A stretch of DNA of 44,130 bases from Alphaproteobacteria bacterium (lineage in GTDB: Bacteria > Pseudomonadota > Alphaproteobacteria > Caulobacterales > Aquidulcibacteraceae): contig JAGWZE010000031.1 of the NCBI GenBank assembly GCA_018969015.1, forward strand, positions 1 through 44,130. Reading direction: 5' to 3'. Within the stretch, counting starts at the first letter, position 1; each line of letters begins with the position of its first letter. Of the stretch, positions 6,951-14,272 are shown piece after piece. Under the pieces are notes generated by a model, which was not told the origin of the DNA, did not search any database, and was given only the letters and a program-made list of their open reading frames with translations. The translations under genes were made by a program, and so were the position numbers.

Positions 6951-7868
6951 ATGGCCGACGTCTTCGTCTCTTATGCCAGCGCGGAAAAGGACAAAGCGCG
7001 ACTCGTGGCCGAATCGCTCGAGGCCGCCGGCTTCTCCGTCTGGTGGGATCGCGCGCTCAAGCCGGGCGAAACTTTCGACAAAGTGATCCAGCGCGAAATC
7101 GAGCAGGCGAAAGCCATCGTCGTGATCTGGACCAAGACGTCCGTCGACTCGCAGTGGGTGCGCGAGGAGGCCGACGTGGGCCGGCAGCGCGACGCGCTGG
7201 TGCCGCTGCTGATGGACGACGTGGCGCCGCCGATCGGGTTCGGCCGTGTGCAGGCCGCGCATCTGCACGAGTGGACGGGCGATCCGAAACATCCCGACTG
7301 GGTCGAAGTGGTCGAGAGCGTGCAGCGCCTCGTCGGGCGCGCGGCGACGCCGCTGTTTGCGCGGCGGCGGCCGCAGCCGGTGCGCAAAGGCGCAGGCGGC
7401 GGGCGGAGCCGGTGGCTGGTGGGCGGCCTCATCGCGGTCGTCGTGGTGTTGCTGGGGCTCGTCTCGGTCCTGGCCGACGGCTTGAAAACGCTGGCGGATC
7501 CGCAGGCGCAGGAAACGCTGCGCGCGATCACGGCGGCGCAATCGGCTTCGCAGGGCGCGACGCCCGGCGCGGCGCCGCCGCCCGGGCAGCAACCGACGGC
7601 GCCGGCCGCGGCGGCGGGCGCTTCGCCGTCCCAAATCTACACGCCGCCGGCGGCGCCGGTGACGACGGGCGTGGATCCCTATGCCCAGGCGCTGGCCCAG
7701 ATCAGTCCAGCCGCGGGGCAGCTGCAAATGACCGCGCGCGCCGCGGGGCTCACATATGTGTGTGTGACGCCGCAGGGATGGTGCCCGATGAACCAGCCGC
7801 TGGCGCCCGCCGCGGCCTGCTGGTGCCCGAACGCGTACGGCCAACCCGTGACGGGCGTGACGCAGTAG
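6951..7868 (+). CDS. Membrane-anchored TIR-domain protein with a Cys-containing C-terminal tail
   Basis: A 305-residue protein in three parts. Residues 1-130 form a TIR domain (DVFVSYAS, GFSVWWDR, then SVDSQWVREE, where Glu73 aligns with the NAD-cleaving glutamate of TIR NADases). Residues about 155-176 form one membrane helix (WLVGGLIAVVVVLLGLV). The rest is an Ala/Pro/Gln-rich linker and a ~38-residue tail with four cysteines, two of them in CWCP. With the TIR inside, the tail should lie outside the cytoplasm, so it could be a sensor. TIR domains serve anti-phage NAD depletion or signalling; no partner defence gene is adjacent. An in-frame ATG at 6951 follows a GTGAGCC-type weak ribosome site. 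Confidence 0.88.
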   Translation: MADVFVSYASAEKDKARLVAESLEAAGFSVWWDRALKPGETFDKVIQREIEQAKAIVVIWTKTSVDSQWVREEADVGRQRDALVPLLMDDVAPPIGFGRVQAAHLHEWTGDPKHPDWVEVVESVQRLVGRAATPLFARRRPQPVRKGAGGGRSRWLVGGLIAVVVVLLGLVSVLADGLKTLADPQAQETLRAITAAQSASQGATPGAAPPPGQQPTAPAAAAGASPSQIYTPPAAPVTTGVDPYAQALAQISPAAGQLQMTARAAGLTYVCVTPQGWCPMNQPLAPAAACWCPNAYGQPVTGVTQ

Positions 7869-8042
7869 CGGCGCGCACGGCGCGGCACGCACCTTGCTCC
7901 AGGGCGCGCGCGCAGCCTTAACGAAGGTCCGGCCCGGTGGACGAACCGGCCTGCCTTGTCTAAACAGCCGCGCAAACTTCCAACCCAGGCGCCAGCTCGC
8001 GACCGCGCATCGGACGCGCCGCGCCGCACCCAGGAGCGCTTC

Positions 8043-9050
8043 ATGGCCGTTCGCGTCGCGATCAACGGATTTGGCCGCATTGGCCGCAACGTTCTGCGGG
8101 CCATCGTCGAGTCCGGGCGCACCGACATCGAAGTCGTCGCGATCAACGATCTCGGGCCGGTCGAGACCAACGCGCACCTGCTGCGCTTCGACAGCGTGCA
8201 CGGCCGCTTTCCGGCGAAGGTCACGGTTGACGGCGACGTGATCAATGTCGGCCGCGGCCCGATCAAGGTGACGGCGATCAAGAACCCGGCCGAGCTGCCG
8301 CACAAGGATCTGGGCGTCGACATCGCGCTCGAGTGCACCGGCATCTTCACCGCGCGCGACAAGGCGGCCGCGCACCTCGACGCCGGCGCCAAGCGCGTGA
8401 TCGTCTCGGCGCCGAGCGACGGCGCGGATTTCACCGTCGTTTACGGCGTGAACCACCAGCAGCTGACGAAAGAGCACGTCGTTATCTCGAACGCCTCGTG
8501 CACGACGAACTGCCTCGCGCCGGTGGCGAAGGTGCTGCACGACGCGATCGGTATCGAGCGCGGCATGATGACGACGGTGCACTCCTATACGAACGATCAG
8601 CCCTCGCTCGACCAGATGCACAAGGATCTCTATCGCGCCCGCGCGGCGGCGCTGTCGATGATCCCGACGACGACGGGCGCGGCCAAGGCCGTCGGTCTCG
8701 TGCTGCCGGAGCTGAAGGGCAAGCTCGACGGCGTGTCCGTGCGCGTGCCGACGCCGAACGTGTCGCTCGTCGATCTGAAGTTCGTGGCCAAGCGCGCGAC
8801 GACGGCGAAGGAAGTGAACGACGCGATCCGCGCCGCCGCCGACGGGGCGATGAAGGGCGTGCTCGGCTACACGGACGCGCCGAACGTCTCGATCGACTTC
8901 AACCACGATCCGCACTCGTCGATCTTCCACATGGACCAGACGAAGGTGATGGACGGCACGTTCGTCTCGATCATGTCCTGGTACGACAACGAGTGGGGCT
9001 TCTCGAACCGCATGGCCGATACGGCCGTCGCGCTCGCCAAACTGATCTGA
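8043..9050 (+). CDS. gap: Type I glyceraldehyde-3-phosphate dehydrogenase
   Basis: A 335-residue glycolytic enzyme oxidising glyceraldehyde-3-phosphate to 1,3-bisphosphoglycerate with NAD. The NAD-binding start [10 protein letters not shown], catalytic Cys153 in [12 protein letters not shown], and the C-terminal [13 protein letters not shown] are all intact. The ATG at 8043 has GGAG nearby and matches the normal N-terminus; an upstream in-frame start at 7956 only adds an unrelated basic leader. It heads the run gap - DUF1993 - pgk - fba. Confidence 0.97.
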   Translation: MAVRVAINGFGRIGRNVLRAIVESGRTDIEVVAINDLGPVETNAHLLRFDSVHGRFPAKVTVDGDVINVGRGPIKVTAIKNPAELPHKDLGVDIALECTGIFTARDKAAAHLDAGAKRVIVSAPSDGADFTVVYGVNHQQLTKEHVVISNASCTTNCLAPVAKVLHDAIGIERGMMTTVHSYTNDQPSLDQMHKDLYRARAAALSMIPTTTGAAKAVGLVLPELKGKLDGVSVRVPTPNVSLVDLKFVAKRATTAKEVNDAIRAAADGAMKGVLGYTDAPNVSIDFNHDPHSSIFHMDQTKVMDGTFVSIMSWYDNEWGFSNRMADTAVALAKLI

Positions 9051-9079
9051 TCCGATTTCGGACGACAAAGGAGGCAGCG

Positions 9080-9589
9080 ATGCCCTTCTCCATGCATGAC
9101 GCCAGCGTCGTCACGTTCTCGCGCTTCCTGCGCGCGCTCGACGCCAATCTCGACACGCTCGCCAAGCATTGCGAGACGACGAAGGTGGATCCGGCCGTGT
9201 GGCTCGGCGCCCGGCTTTATCCGGACATGTTCCCGCTCTCGCAGCAGATCCAGATGACGTGCGACTTCGCCAAGAACGCCGGCGCGCGCCTGGCGGGCGT
9301 GGAGCCGCCGTCGCATCCGGACACGGAGCAGACGATCCCCGAGTTGAAAGCGCGCATCGCCAAGACGCTCGAGTTTCTCGGCGGGCTGGACAAGGCGGCC
9401 GTCGACGCCGGCGCGGAGCGCATGGTGAAGTTCCGCACCGGGCCCGAGACGTTCACCGAGCTGCCGGGCGCGGCCTATCTCGCCGGGTTCGTCGGGCCGA
9501 ACTTCTATTTCCACGCCACGACCGCCTACGCGATCATGCGCCACAACGGCCTGCCGCTCGGCAAGCGCCAGTTCTTCGGGGCGATGTGA
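9080..9589 (+). CDS. DUF1993 domain protein (DinB-like four-helix bundle)
   Basis: A 169-residue protein beginning MPFSMHDASVVTF. The features are those of DUF1993: the SRFL-x-ALDANLDTLAKH start, RLYPDMFPLSQQIQMTCDFAKN in the first third, and a C-terminal FYFHATTAYAIMRHNGLPLGK. The family resembles DinB-type helical bundles and has no assigned reaction. The ATG at 9080 follows an excellent ribosome site (AAAGGAGG). The gene sits 29 bases after gap and its stop overlaps the pgk start in TGATG, so it is co-translated with pgk, an unusual passenger in a glycolytic operon. Confidence 0.9.
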   Translation: MPFSMHDASVVTFSRFLRALDANLDTLAKHCETTKVDPAVWLGARLYPDMFPLSQQIQMTCDFAKNAGARLAGVEPPSHPDTEQTIPELKARIAKTLEFLGGLDKAAVDAGAERMVKFRTGPETFTELPGAAYLAGFVGPNFYFHATTAYAIMRHNGLPLGKRQFFGAM

Positions 9590-10785
9590 TGTCACTCGCG
9601 TTCCGCCGTCTCGAGGACGCCGACGTCGATGGCAAGCGCGTGCTCGTGCGCGTCGATTTCAACGTGCCGATGCAGGACGGCAAGGTGAGCGACGACACAC
9701 GCCTGCGCGCGGCGCTGCCGACGATCAAGGCGCTGCAATGGCGCGGCGCGAAGGTGATCCTGCTCGCGCACTTCGATCGCCCGAAAGGCAAGCGCGTTCC
9801 CTCGATGTCGCTCGCGCCCGTGGCCCCGGCGCTCGCCAAGCTGCTCGAAGCGGACGTCGCGTTCGCGGACGATTGCGTCGGTGACACCGCGAAGGCCGCG
9901 ATCGAGAAGCTGCCGCGTGGGCGCGTGCTGCTCCTGGAAAACACCCGCTTCCATGCGGGCGAGGAAACCAACGATCCCGCGCTCGCGGCGGCGATGGGCG
10001 ACCTCGGCGATCTCTACGTGAATGACGCCTTCTCGGCGGCGCACCGCGCGCACGCCTCGACCGAAGGTCTCGCGCGCGTGCTGCCCGCCTATGCCGGCAA
10101 GTGCATGGAGGCCGAGCTCGACGCGCTGAACCGCGCGCTGGGCGATCCGCAGCGGCCGGTGATGGGCGTCGTCGGCGGCTCGAAGGTGTCGACCAAGCTC
10201 GACCTCCTGCGCAACCTCGTGACGAAGCTCGATCGCCTCGCGATCGGCGGCGGCATGGCCAACACGTTCCTTTATGCGCAAGGCTGGGAAATCGGCGCGT
10301 CCTATTGCGAGAAGGATCTCGCGGAGACGGCGCGCGACATCATCCGCCTCGCCGGCCGCAACAAGTGCGAACTGCTGCTCCCGATCGACATCATCGTGTC
10401 CGAGCGTCTGGCGCCGGGCGCGCCGGCGCGTGTTCGCGGCCTTGGCGAGATGGACGACGACGAGCGCATCCTCGACGCCGGCCCCGAGACGATTTCGCGC
10501 CTGACGCGCGCGATGGACGACAGCCGCACCCTGATCTGGAACGGCCCGCTGGGCGTGTTCGAGACGCCGCCGTTCGACCACGGAACGGTTGCGGCGGCGC
10601 GGCACGCCGCACGGCGCGCGGCCTCCGGCCGGCTCGTCGCGGTGGCGGGCGGCGGCGACACCGTCGCGGCATTGAACCATGCGGGGGTCGCGGACGATTT
10701 CACCTTCGTCTCGACCGCCGGCGGCGCCTTCCTTGAATGGATGGAAGGCAAACCCCTGCCAGGCGTCGAAGCGCTGAAGCCGTAG
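9589..10785 (+). CDS. pgk: Phosphoglycerate kinase
   Basis: A 398-residue kinase transferring phosphate from 1,3-bisphosphoglycerate to ADP. Visible signatures are the substrate loop VLVRVDFNVPMQDGKV, the HFDRPKGK segment, GGSKVSTKLDLL, NGPLGVFE and the C-terminal nucleotide site VAVAGGGDTVAAL with STAGGAFLEWMEGK. The length is standard. The start overlaps the DUF1993 stop (TGATG), so translation is coupled. It makes the next metabolite after gap. Confidence 0.97.
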   Translation: MSLAFRRLEDADVDGKRVLVRVDFNVPMQDGKVSDDTRLRAALPTIKALQWRGAKVILLAHFDRPKGKRVPSMSLAPVAPALAKLLEADVAFADDCVGDTAKAAIEKLPRGRVLLLENTRFHAGEETNDPALAAAMGDLGDLYVNDAFSAAHRAHASTEGLARVLPAYAGKCMEAELDALNRALGDPQRPVMGVVGGSKVSTKLDLLRNLVTKLDRLAIGGGMANTFLYAQGWEIGASYCEKDLAETARDIIRLAGRNKCELLLPIDIIVSERLAPGAPARVRGLGEMDDDERILDAGPETISRLTRAMDDSRTLIWNGPLGVFETPPFDHGTVAAARHAARRAASGRLVAVAGGGDTVAALNHAGVADDFTFVSTAGGAFLEWMEGKPLPGVEALKP

Positions 10786-10843
10786 GCGCGCCTGCGCGCG
10801 CGCCGCGACGCTGGGGCGACATCTTTCTGGGTTGGAGGACGTG

Positions 10844-11866
10844 ATGAATCTCGCAGAGCTGAACAAGATCGCCGAAGCCATGGTGGCCCCGGGCCGCGGT
10901 ATCCTCGCGGCCGACGAAAGCACCGGCACGATCAAGAAGCGCTTCGACGCGATCGGCGTGGAGAACACCGAAGACAACCGCCGCGACTATCGCGAGCTGA
11001 TGTTCCGCGCGAAGGAAGCGATGAGCTACGTCTCCGGCGTCATCCTGTACGACGAGACGATCTGGCAGAAGGCGGCCGACGGCACGCCGCTGGCCAAGCT
11101 GATCCAGGATGCGGGCTCGATCCCGGGCATCAAGGTCGACGAGGGCACGGAAGAGCTGCCGGGCTTCCCGGGCGAGACGATCACCAAGGGCCTCGACAAT
11201 CTCTCCAAGCGCCTGCCGAAGTACTACGAGGCCGGCGCGCGCTTCGCGAAGTGGCGCGCGGTGATCGACATCGCCGCCGGCGTGCCGACGGCCGGCGCGG
11301 TGAAGGCGAACGCCCACGCGCTCGCGCGCTATGCGGCGCTCTGCCAGGCCGCGCAGATCGTGCCGATCGTCGAGCCGGAAGTGCTGATGGACGGCGACCA
11401 CGACATCGAGCGCTGCTTCGAAGTGACGGAGTTCGTGCTGAAGACGGTGTTCGACGAGCTGTTCCAGCAGCGCGTGCAGCTGGAAGGCATCGTGCTGAAG
11501 CCGAACATGGTGATCGCCGGCAAGAAGTGCCCGCGCCAGGCGAGCGTCGACGAGGTCGCGGAAAAGACGATCGCGTGCCTCAAGATCACGACGCCGAGCG
11601 CGGTGCCGGGCATCGCCTATCTCTCGGGCGGCCAGTCCGACGTCGATGCGACGGCGCACCTCAACCGTATGAACCAGATCGGCGGCTTCCCTTGGAAGAT
11701 GACGTTCAGCTACGGCCGCGCTTTGCAGGCCGCGCCGCAGAAGGCGTGGTCCGGCAAAGCGGGCAACGTGCCGGCCGCGCAGGCCGCGTTCCTGCACCGC
11801 GCGCGCATGAACGGCCTCGCCTCGCTGGGCAAATGGACGCCGGACGGCGAGAAGGCGGCGGCGTAA
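10844..11866 (+). CDS. fba: Class I fructose-bisphosphate aldolase
   Basis: A 340-residue Schiff-base aldolase splitting fructose-1,6-bisphosphate. The N-terminal GRGILAADESTGTIKKRF, the Schiff-base Lys219 in GIVLKPNMV, and SGGQSD are class I signatures; there is no zinc-binding class II motif. The ATG at 10844 is preceded by TTGGAGG. It lies 58 bases after pgk and is probably the last gene of the gap operon, followed by a hairpin at 11894. Many alphaproteobacteria carry a class II enzyme instead. Confidence 0.95.
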   Translation: MNLAELNKIAEAMVAPGRGILAADESTGTIKKRFDAIGVENTEDNRRDYRELMFRAKEAMSYVSGVILYDETIWQKAADGTPLAKLIQDAGSIPGIKVDEGTEELPGFPGETITKGLDNLSKRLPKYYEAGARFAKWRAVIDIAAGVPTAGAVKANAHALARYAALCQAAQIVPIVEPEVLMDGDHDIERCFEVTEFVLKTVFDELFQQRVQLEGIVLKPNMVIAGKKCPRQASVDEVAEKTIACLKITTPSAVPGIAYLSGGQSDVDATAHLNRMNQIGGFPWKMTFSYGRALQAAPQKAWSGKAGNVPAAQAAFLHRARMNGLASLGKWTPDGEKAAA

Positions 11867-11893
11867 GCCGAAGCCGAGCCGCATCGATGACGG

Positions 11894-11923
11894 CGGGCCC
11901 TCCCCTTTTCGGAGGAGGGCCCG
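11894..11923 (+). terminator. Strong hairpin after fba
   Basis: A perfect 10-bp stem (CGGGCCCTCC with GGAGGGCCCG) closes a 10-base loop. There is no T-run after it, so it may act as a 3' stabiliser or a weak terminator rather than a standard one. It separates fba from the HEPN module promoter. Confidence 0.55.
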
Positions 11924-11927
11924 GCAG

Positions 11928-11956
11928 ATGACGCATAAACGCGTTTCTTCTATACT
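11928..11956 (+). promoter_or_regulatory. Putative promoter of the HEPN module, probably leaderless
   Basis: ATGACG (11928-11933, four of six to TTGACA), a 17-base spacer, and TATACT (11951-11956, five of six to TATAAT). The GTG start of the first gene is at 11963, exactly where transcription would begin, and there is no ribosome site. The mRNA is therefore predicted to be leaderless. Confidence 0.5.
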
Positions 11957-11962
11957 TGGGGC

Positions 11963-12265
11963 GTGGTTGATCTCGGCTCCCTGACGAGTTTTGCGCTGGC
12001 CCAGGCGCGCGCCCATTTCGGCGACAACGTCGAAACCGTCCGGCTCAAGAGCGGGACGGACTTCGCAGGTGATCCGGCGCTGACGGTGACGGTACTCGTC
12101 ACGACCTATGATCCGACGGTGTTCCGATCCGGTCGTGCGACCGCGTTCTTCCGCGCGATAGTTTCCGAACTCACGAGACACGGTGATCCACGCTTTCCAT
12201 ACGTTCATTGGGAGGCGCGCGATCTCGACGATGTCGACGCGCTTGACGTTGCGCATGGCGATTGA
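11963..12265 (+). CDS. Small partner protein of a HEPN module (unknown family)
   Basis: A 100-residue protein with a GTG start 6 bases after a good -10 box. A recognisable core is TDFAGDPALTVTVLV followed by a helical part with ATAFFRAIVSEL and an FPYVHW segment. I have a general memory of similar ~100-residue proteins with a (D)GDPxLxVTVV core encoded just before HEPN proteins, but no named family. It lacks the GSxARG...DxD signature of MNT nucleotidyltransferase antitoxins, so it is not the usual HEPN partner. The stop overlaps the HEPN start by 11 bases. Sampled lines of the module are less G+C-rich than its neighbours. Confidence 0.8.
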   Translation: MVDLGSLTSFALAQARAHFGDNVETVRLKSGTDFAGDPALTVTVLVTTYDPTVFRSGRATAFFRAIVSELTRHGDPRFPYVHWEARDLDDVDALDVAHGD

Positions 12266-12731
12266 TGTGGACCAGCTTCTTTGGCTGCATCATGAGGCGC
12301 TGAGGCGTCGTGACCGCGCCGCGGGGCGCCCACCCCAAGCGATCCTCAGGCGAACCGTTTCGAACGCCTACTATGCGCTGTTCCATGAGCTCTGCGCGCA
12401 GATCGCCGATTTGCACGTCGGTAGGGCGCACCGCGGGACGTTTCGATACAACGCGATCTACCGTGCGATGGACCATGGGCGCGCACGCACGCAGTTCAGA
12501 CGGCTTGCAACCGACCCGGATCAAGGCCCGCGCGCAACCGAAGTGGCCGAAGCGTTCCTTCACCTACAGAGCGCGCGGCACGACGCCGACTACAATCCTT
12601 CGCCCATCTTCGGTTTGGCGCCGACGCTCTGGCTCGTGGAAGCGGCCGAAGCCGCGATCGCCTGCCTGCGCGCCGGGTTCCCCGAGCGGGACGACGTGCT
12701 TACCGCCCTGCTCGTCGCGGCGCGGAGCTGA
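12255..12731 (+). CDS. HEPN-domain protein with altered catalytic motif
   Basis: A 158-residue helical protein. The core SNAYYALFHELC aligns with the SRAYYAAFHAA core of UPF0332/HEPN proteins, and the C-terminal part has FLHLQSARHDADYN, typical of the same group. In RNase HEPN toxins the active motif is R-X4-6-H. Here His44 is present but the matching Arg position is Asn37, with Arg32/Arg33 further upstream. It may thus be non-catalytic, or may use another Arg. The start at 12255 overlaps the upstream gene by 11 bases; an in-frame ATG at 12231 is the alternative. The arrangement suggests a toxin-antitoxin-like or defence-linked pair; function unproven. Confidence 0.82.
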   Translation: MAIDVDQLLWLHHEALRRRDRAAGRPPQAILRRTVSNAYYALFHELCAQIADLHVGRAHRGTFRYNAIYRAMDHGRARTQFRRLATDPDQGPRATEVAEAFLHLQSARHDADYNPSPIFGLAPTLWLVEAAEAAIACLRAGFPERDDVLTALLVAARS

Positions 12732-13379
12732 TCACCAGGCGCCCCAGCGCAGGCCGATTTCCGCGCGGGCGCGCTCGAGATCGAAGCGGGCGTAGCGGAG
12801 GCGGCTATAGGCGTCGTCGAGACGGCGACGGGTGCTGCGGCGCTCGTCGTGGAGGCGATCGATTTCGCCGCGCAGGCGGTTGCGCTCCGCTTCCGGAACA
12901 TTGGGCTGGTCCAGGGCGTCCTCGTTCATACGCAGCTTCCGGGCGAGGTCGTCGAGCCGCGACTGGGCGCTGGAAATGTCGGACTCGGCCGAGCGGACGG
13001 CCTCCAGCACGTCGTGCGCGCGGGCGCCTTCGTTGAAGGCGATCTGGAACTCCGCGGCCAGATCGGCCGGGCACACGCCGCGATAGCCGGCGCCGGAAAG
13101 CCCCTCTCGGAAGCCGCGCGCCGGCACGCAGTAGCGCGTCAGCCCGATCTCGCGGCCGATCTTGTAGGTGTTGAAGTCGGACGCGAACCCGGCCTTGGCG
13201 CAGTCGCGGGTGCGGGCCTCGAAAAAATCGAGCGAGCGGCCGGCCTCCCCGTCCTGGACGCCGAGTGCGCGCCAATCGGCGACGGCGCACTGTTCCGGCT
13301 CCATCGTCGCACAGGCCGAAAGCCCCAGCGCCGCCAATCCCGCCGCCGCACTCAACGCACCGATCGCCCACGCCCGCAT
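12732..13379 (-). CDS. DUF2799 lipoprotein
   Basis: A 215-residue lipoprotein: the signal ends GLSAC (Cys23). Residues 35-135 match DUF2799: DWRALGVQDGEAG, then DCAKAGFASDFNTYKIGRE-type spacing, YCVPARGFREGLSGAGYRGVCP with paired cysteines. The C-terminal third is a charged helix (RLDDLARKLRMNEDAL... RRRLDDAYSRLR) likely to form a coiled coil. The ATG at 13379 is preferred because AGGGAGA lies 5-6 bases upstream; ATG 13385 would be too close to it. It is transcribed divergently from thiE with about 77 bases between them and ends next to the convergent HEPN gene. The role of the family is unknown. Confidence 0.88.
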   Translation of the reverse strand: MRAWAIGALSAAAGLAALGLSACATMEPEQCAVADWRALGVQDGEAGRSLDFFEARTRDCAKAGFASDFNTYKIGREIGLTRYCVPARGFREGLSGAGYRGVCPADLAAEFQIAFNEGARAHDVLEAVRSAESDISSAQSRLDDLARKLRMNEDALDQPNVPEAERNRLRGEIDRLHDERRSTRRRLDDAYSRLRYARFDLERARAEIGLRWGAW

Positions 13380-13456
13380 CACCATCTCCCTCGTTCGAGC
13401 TTGATCCTGCCGCGTCGAAGTTGAGCCGGAGATGAACGGCGCGTAAGGGGGAGCCC

Positions 13457-14089
13457 ATGACAAGGTGTCGACTTTATCTGATTACCCCGCCTGTGCTCCC
13501 GCCCGATTTCGAGGACGCGTTCGCGCGGGCGCTGGGGGCCGGCGACGTCGCCTGCGTGCAGCTGCGGCTGAAGGGCGCCGACGACGCCACGATCCTGCGC
13601 GCCGCCGAGGCGCTCATGCCGCTCGCCTTGGACAAGGAGGCGGCGTTCCTGATCAACGACCGGCCGGACCTCGTCCTGCGGTGCGGCGCGGACGGCGCCC
13701 ATGTGGGCCAGTCCGACATGCCCTATGCGCAGGCGCGCGCCCTGCTGGGGCCGGATCGGATCGTGGGCGTGACCTGTCACGACTCCCGCCATCTCGCGAT
13801 GGAGGCCGGCGAAGCGGGCGCGGACTACGTGGCGTTCGGCGCCTTCTACCCGACGGCGACAAAGGACGCGCCGACGCAGGCCGCGCCAGAGCTCCTCGAA
13901 TGGTGGGCGCAGCTGATGGAAGTGCCGTGCGTGGCGATCGGCGGGATCACGCCGGACAACGCCGAGCCGCTGGTGCGCGCGGGGGCGGATTTCCTCGCCG
14001 TCTCGGCGGGCGTGTGGGCGCACCCGGAGGGCCCGGCCGCCGCCGTGCGCGCGTTCGACGCGTTGTTCGATCGCGTGGCCGAGGGCTGA
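13457..14089 (+). CDS. thiE: Thiamine-phosphate synthase (ThiE family)
   Basis: A 210-residue TIM-barrel enzyme joining the HMP-pyrophosphate and thiazole-phosphate moieties of thiamine. Typical segments are [58 protein letters not shown] and [25 protein letters not shown]. There is no TPP riboswitch in the short divergent spacer, and no other thiamine gene is adjacent. ThiE next to fba is an arrangement I recall from Caulobacter-type genomes. ATG 13457; the ribosome site is GGGGGAG 6-7 bases upstream. Confidence 0.92.
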   Translation: MTRCRLYLITPPVLPPDFEDAFARALGAGDVACVQLRLKGADDATILRAAEALMPLALDKEAAFLINDRPDLVLRCGADGAHVGQSDMPYAQARALLGPDRIVGVTCHDSRHLAMEAGEAGADYVAFGAFYPTATKDAPTQAAPELLEWWAQLMEVPCVAIGGITPDNAEPLVRAGADFLAVSAGVWAHPEGPAAAVRAFDALFDRVAEG

Positions 14090-14142
14090 CGCGCCCGGTT
14101 GCCGAGTGCGCGCGCGTCGCGACGCTCCGGGAGCGGACGAAG

Positions 14143-14262
14143 CCCTCCCCCAGCGGGGGAGGGTTGGGAGGGGGAGAAGGGCGCTGGCGCGCCGCGGGTT
14201 TCGGGCTCGGCAAGCGCAGTGCGTGTTCTCCCCTCCCCTGGCCCCTCCCCGCTGGGGAGGGG
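14143..14262. repeat. Paired-hairpin intergenic repeat / bidirectional terminator
   Basis: Two local hairpins, CCCTCCCCCAGC...GGGGGAGGG (14143-14163) and CCCCTCCCC...GGGGAGGGG (14242-14262), flank a spacer whose outer arms also pair (TTGGGAGGGGGAGAA with TTCTCCCCTCCCCTGG). It fills the gap between the convergent thiE and sugar dehydrogenase genes. The design resembles REP doublets in high-G+C alphaproteobacteria; a similar element is at 39106-39216. Confidence 0.65.
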
Positions 14263-14272
14263 AAGGCGTTGT

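Noticed and set aside
6567-9068. An 833-codon open frame on the minus strand
   Set aside because: It lies antisense to the bciA-like, TIR and gap genes, has an Arg/His/Asp-rich composition typical of antisense frames in high-G+C DNA, and matches no family.
13380-13456. Possible TPP riboswitch upstream of thiE
   Set aside because: Only about 77 bases separate thiE from the divergent gene, and the conserved CUGAGA / GAUCCG-type core is absent.
14143-14262. CRISPR-like repetition of C/G-rich units
   Set aside because: The units are inverted hairpin arms, not direct repeats with spacers; there are only two and no cas gene.
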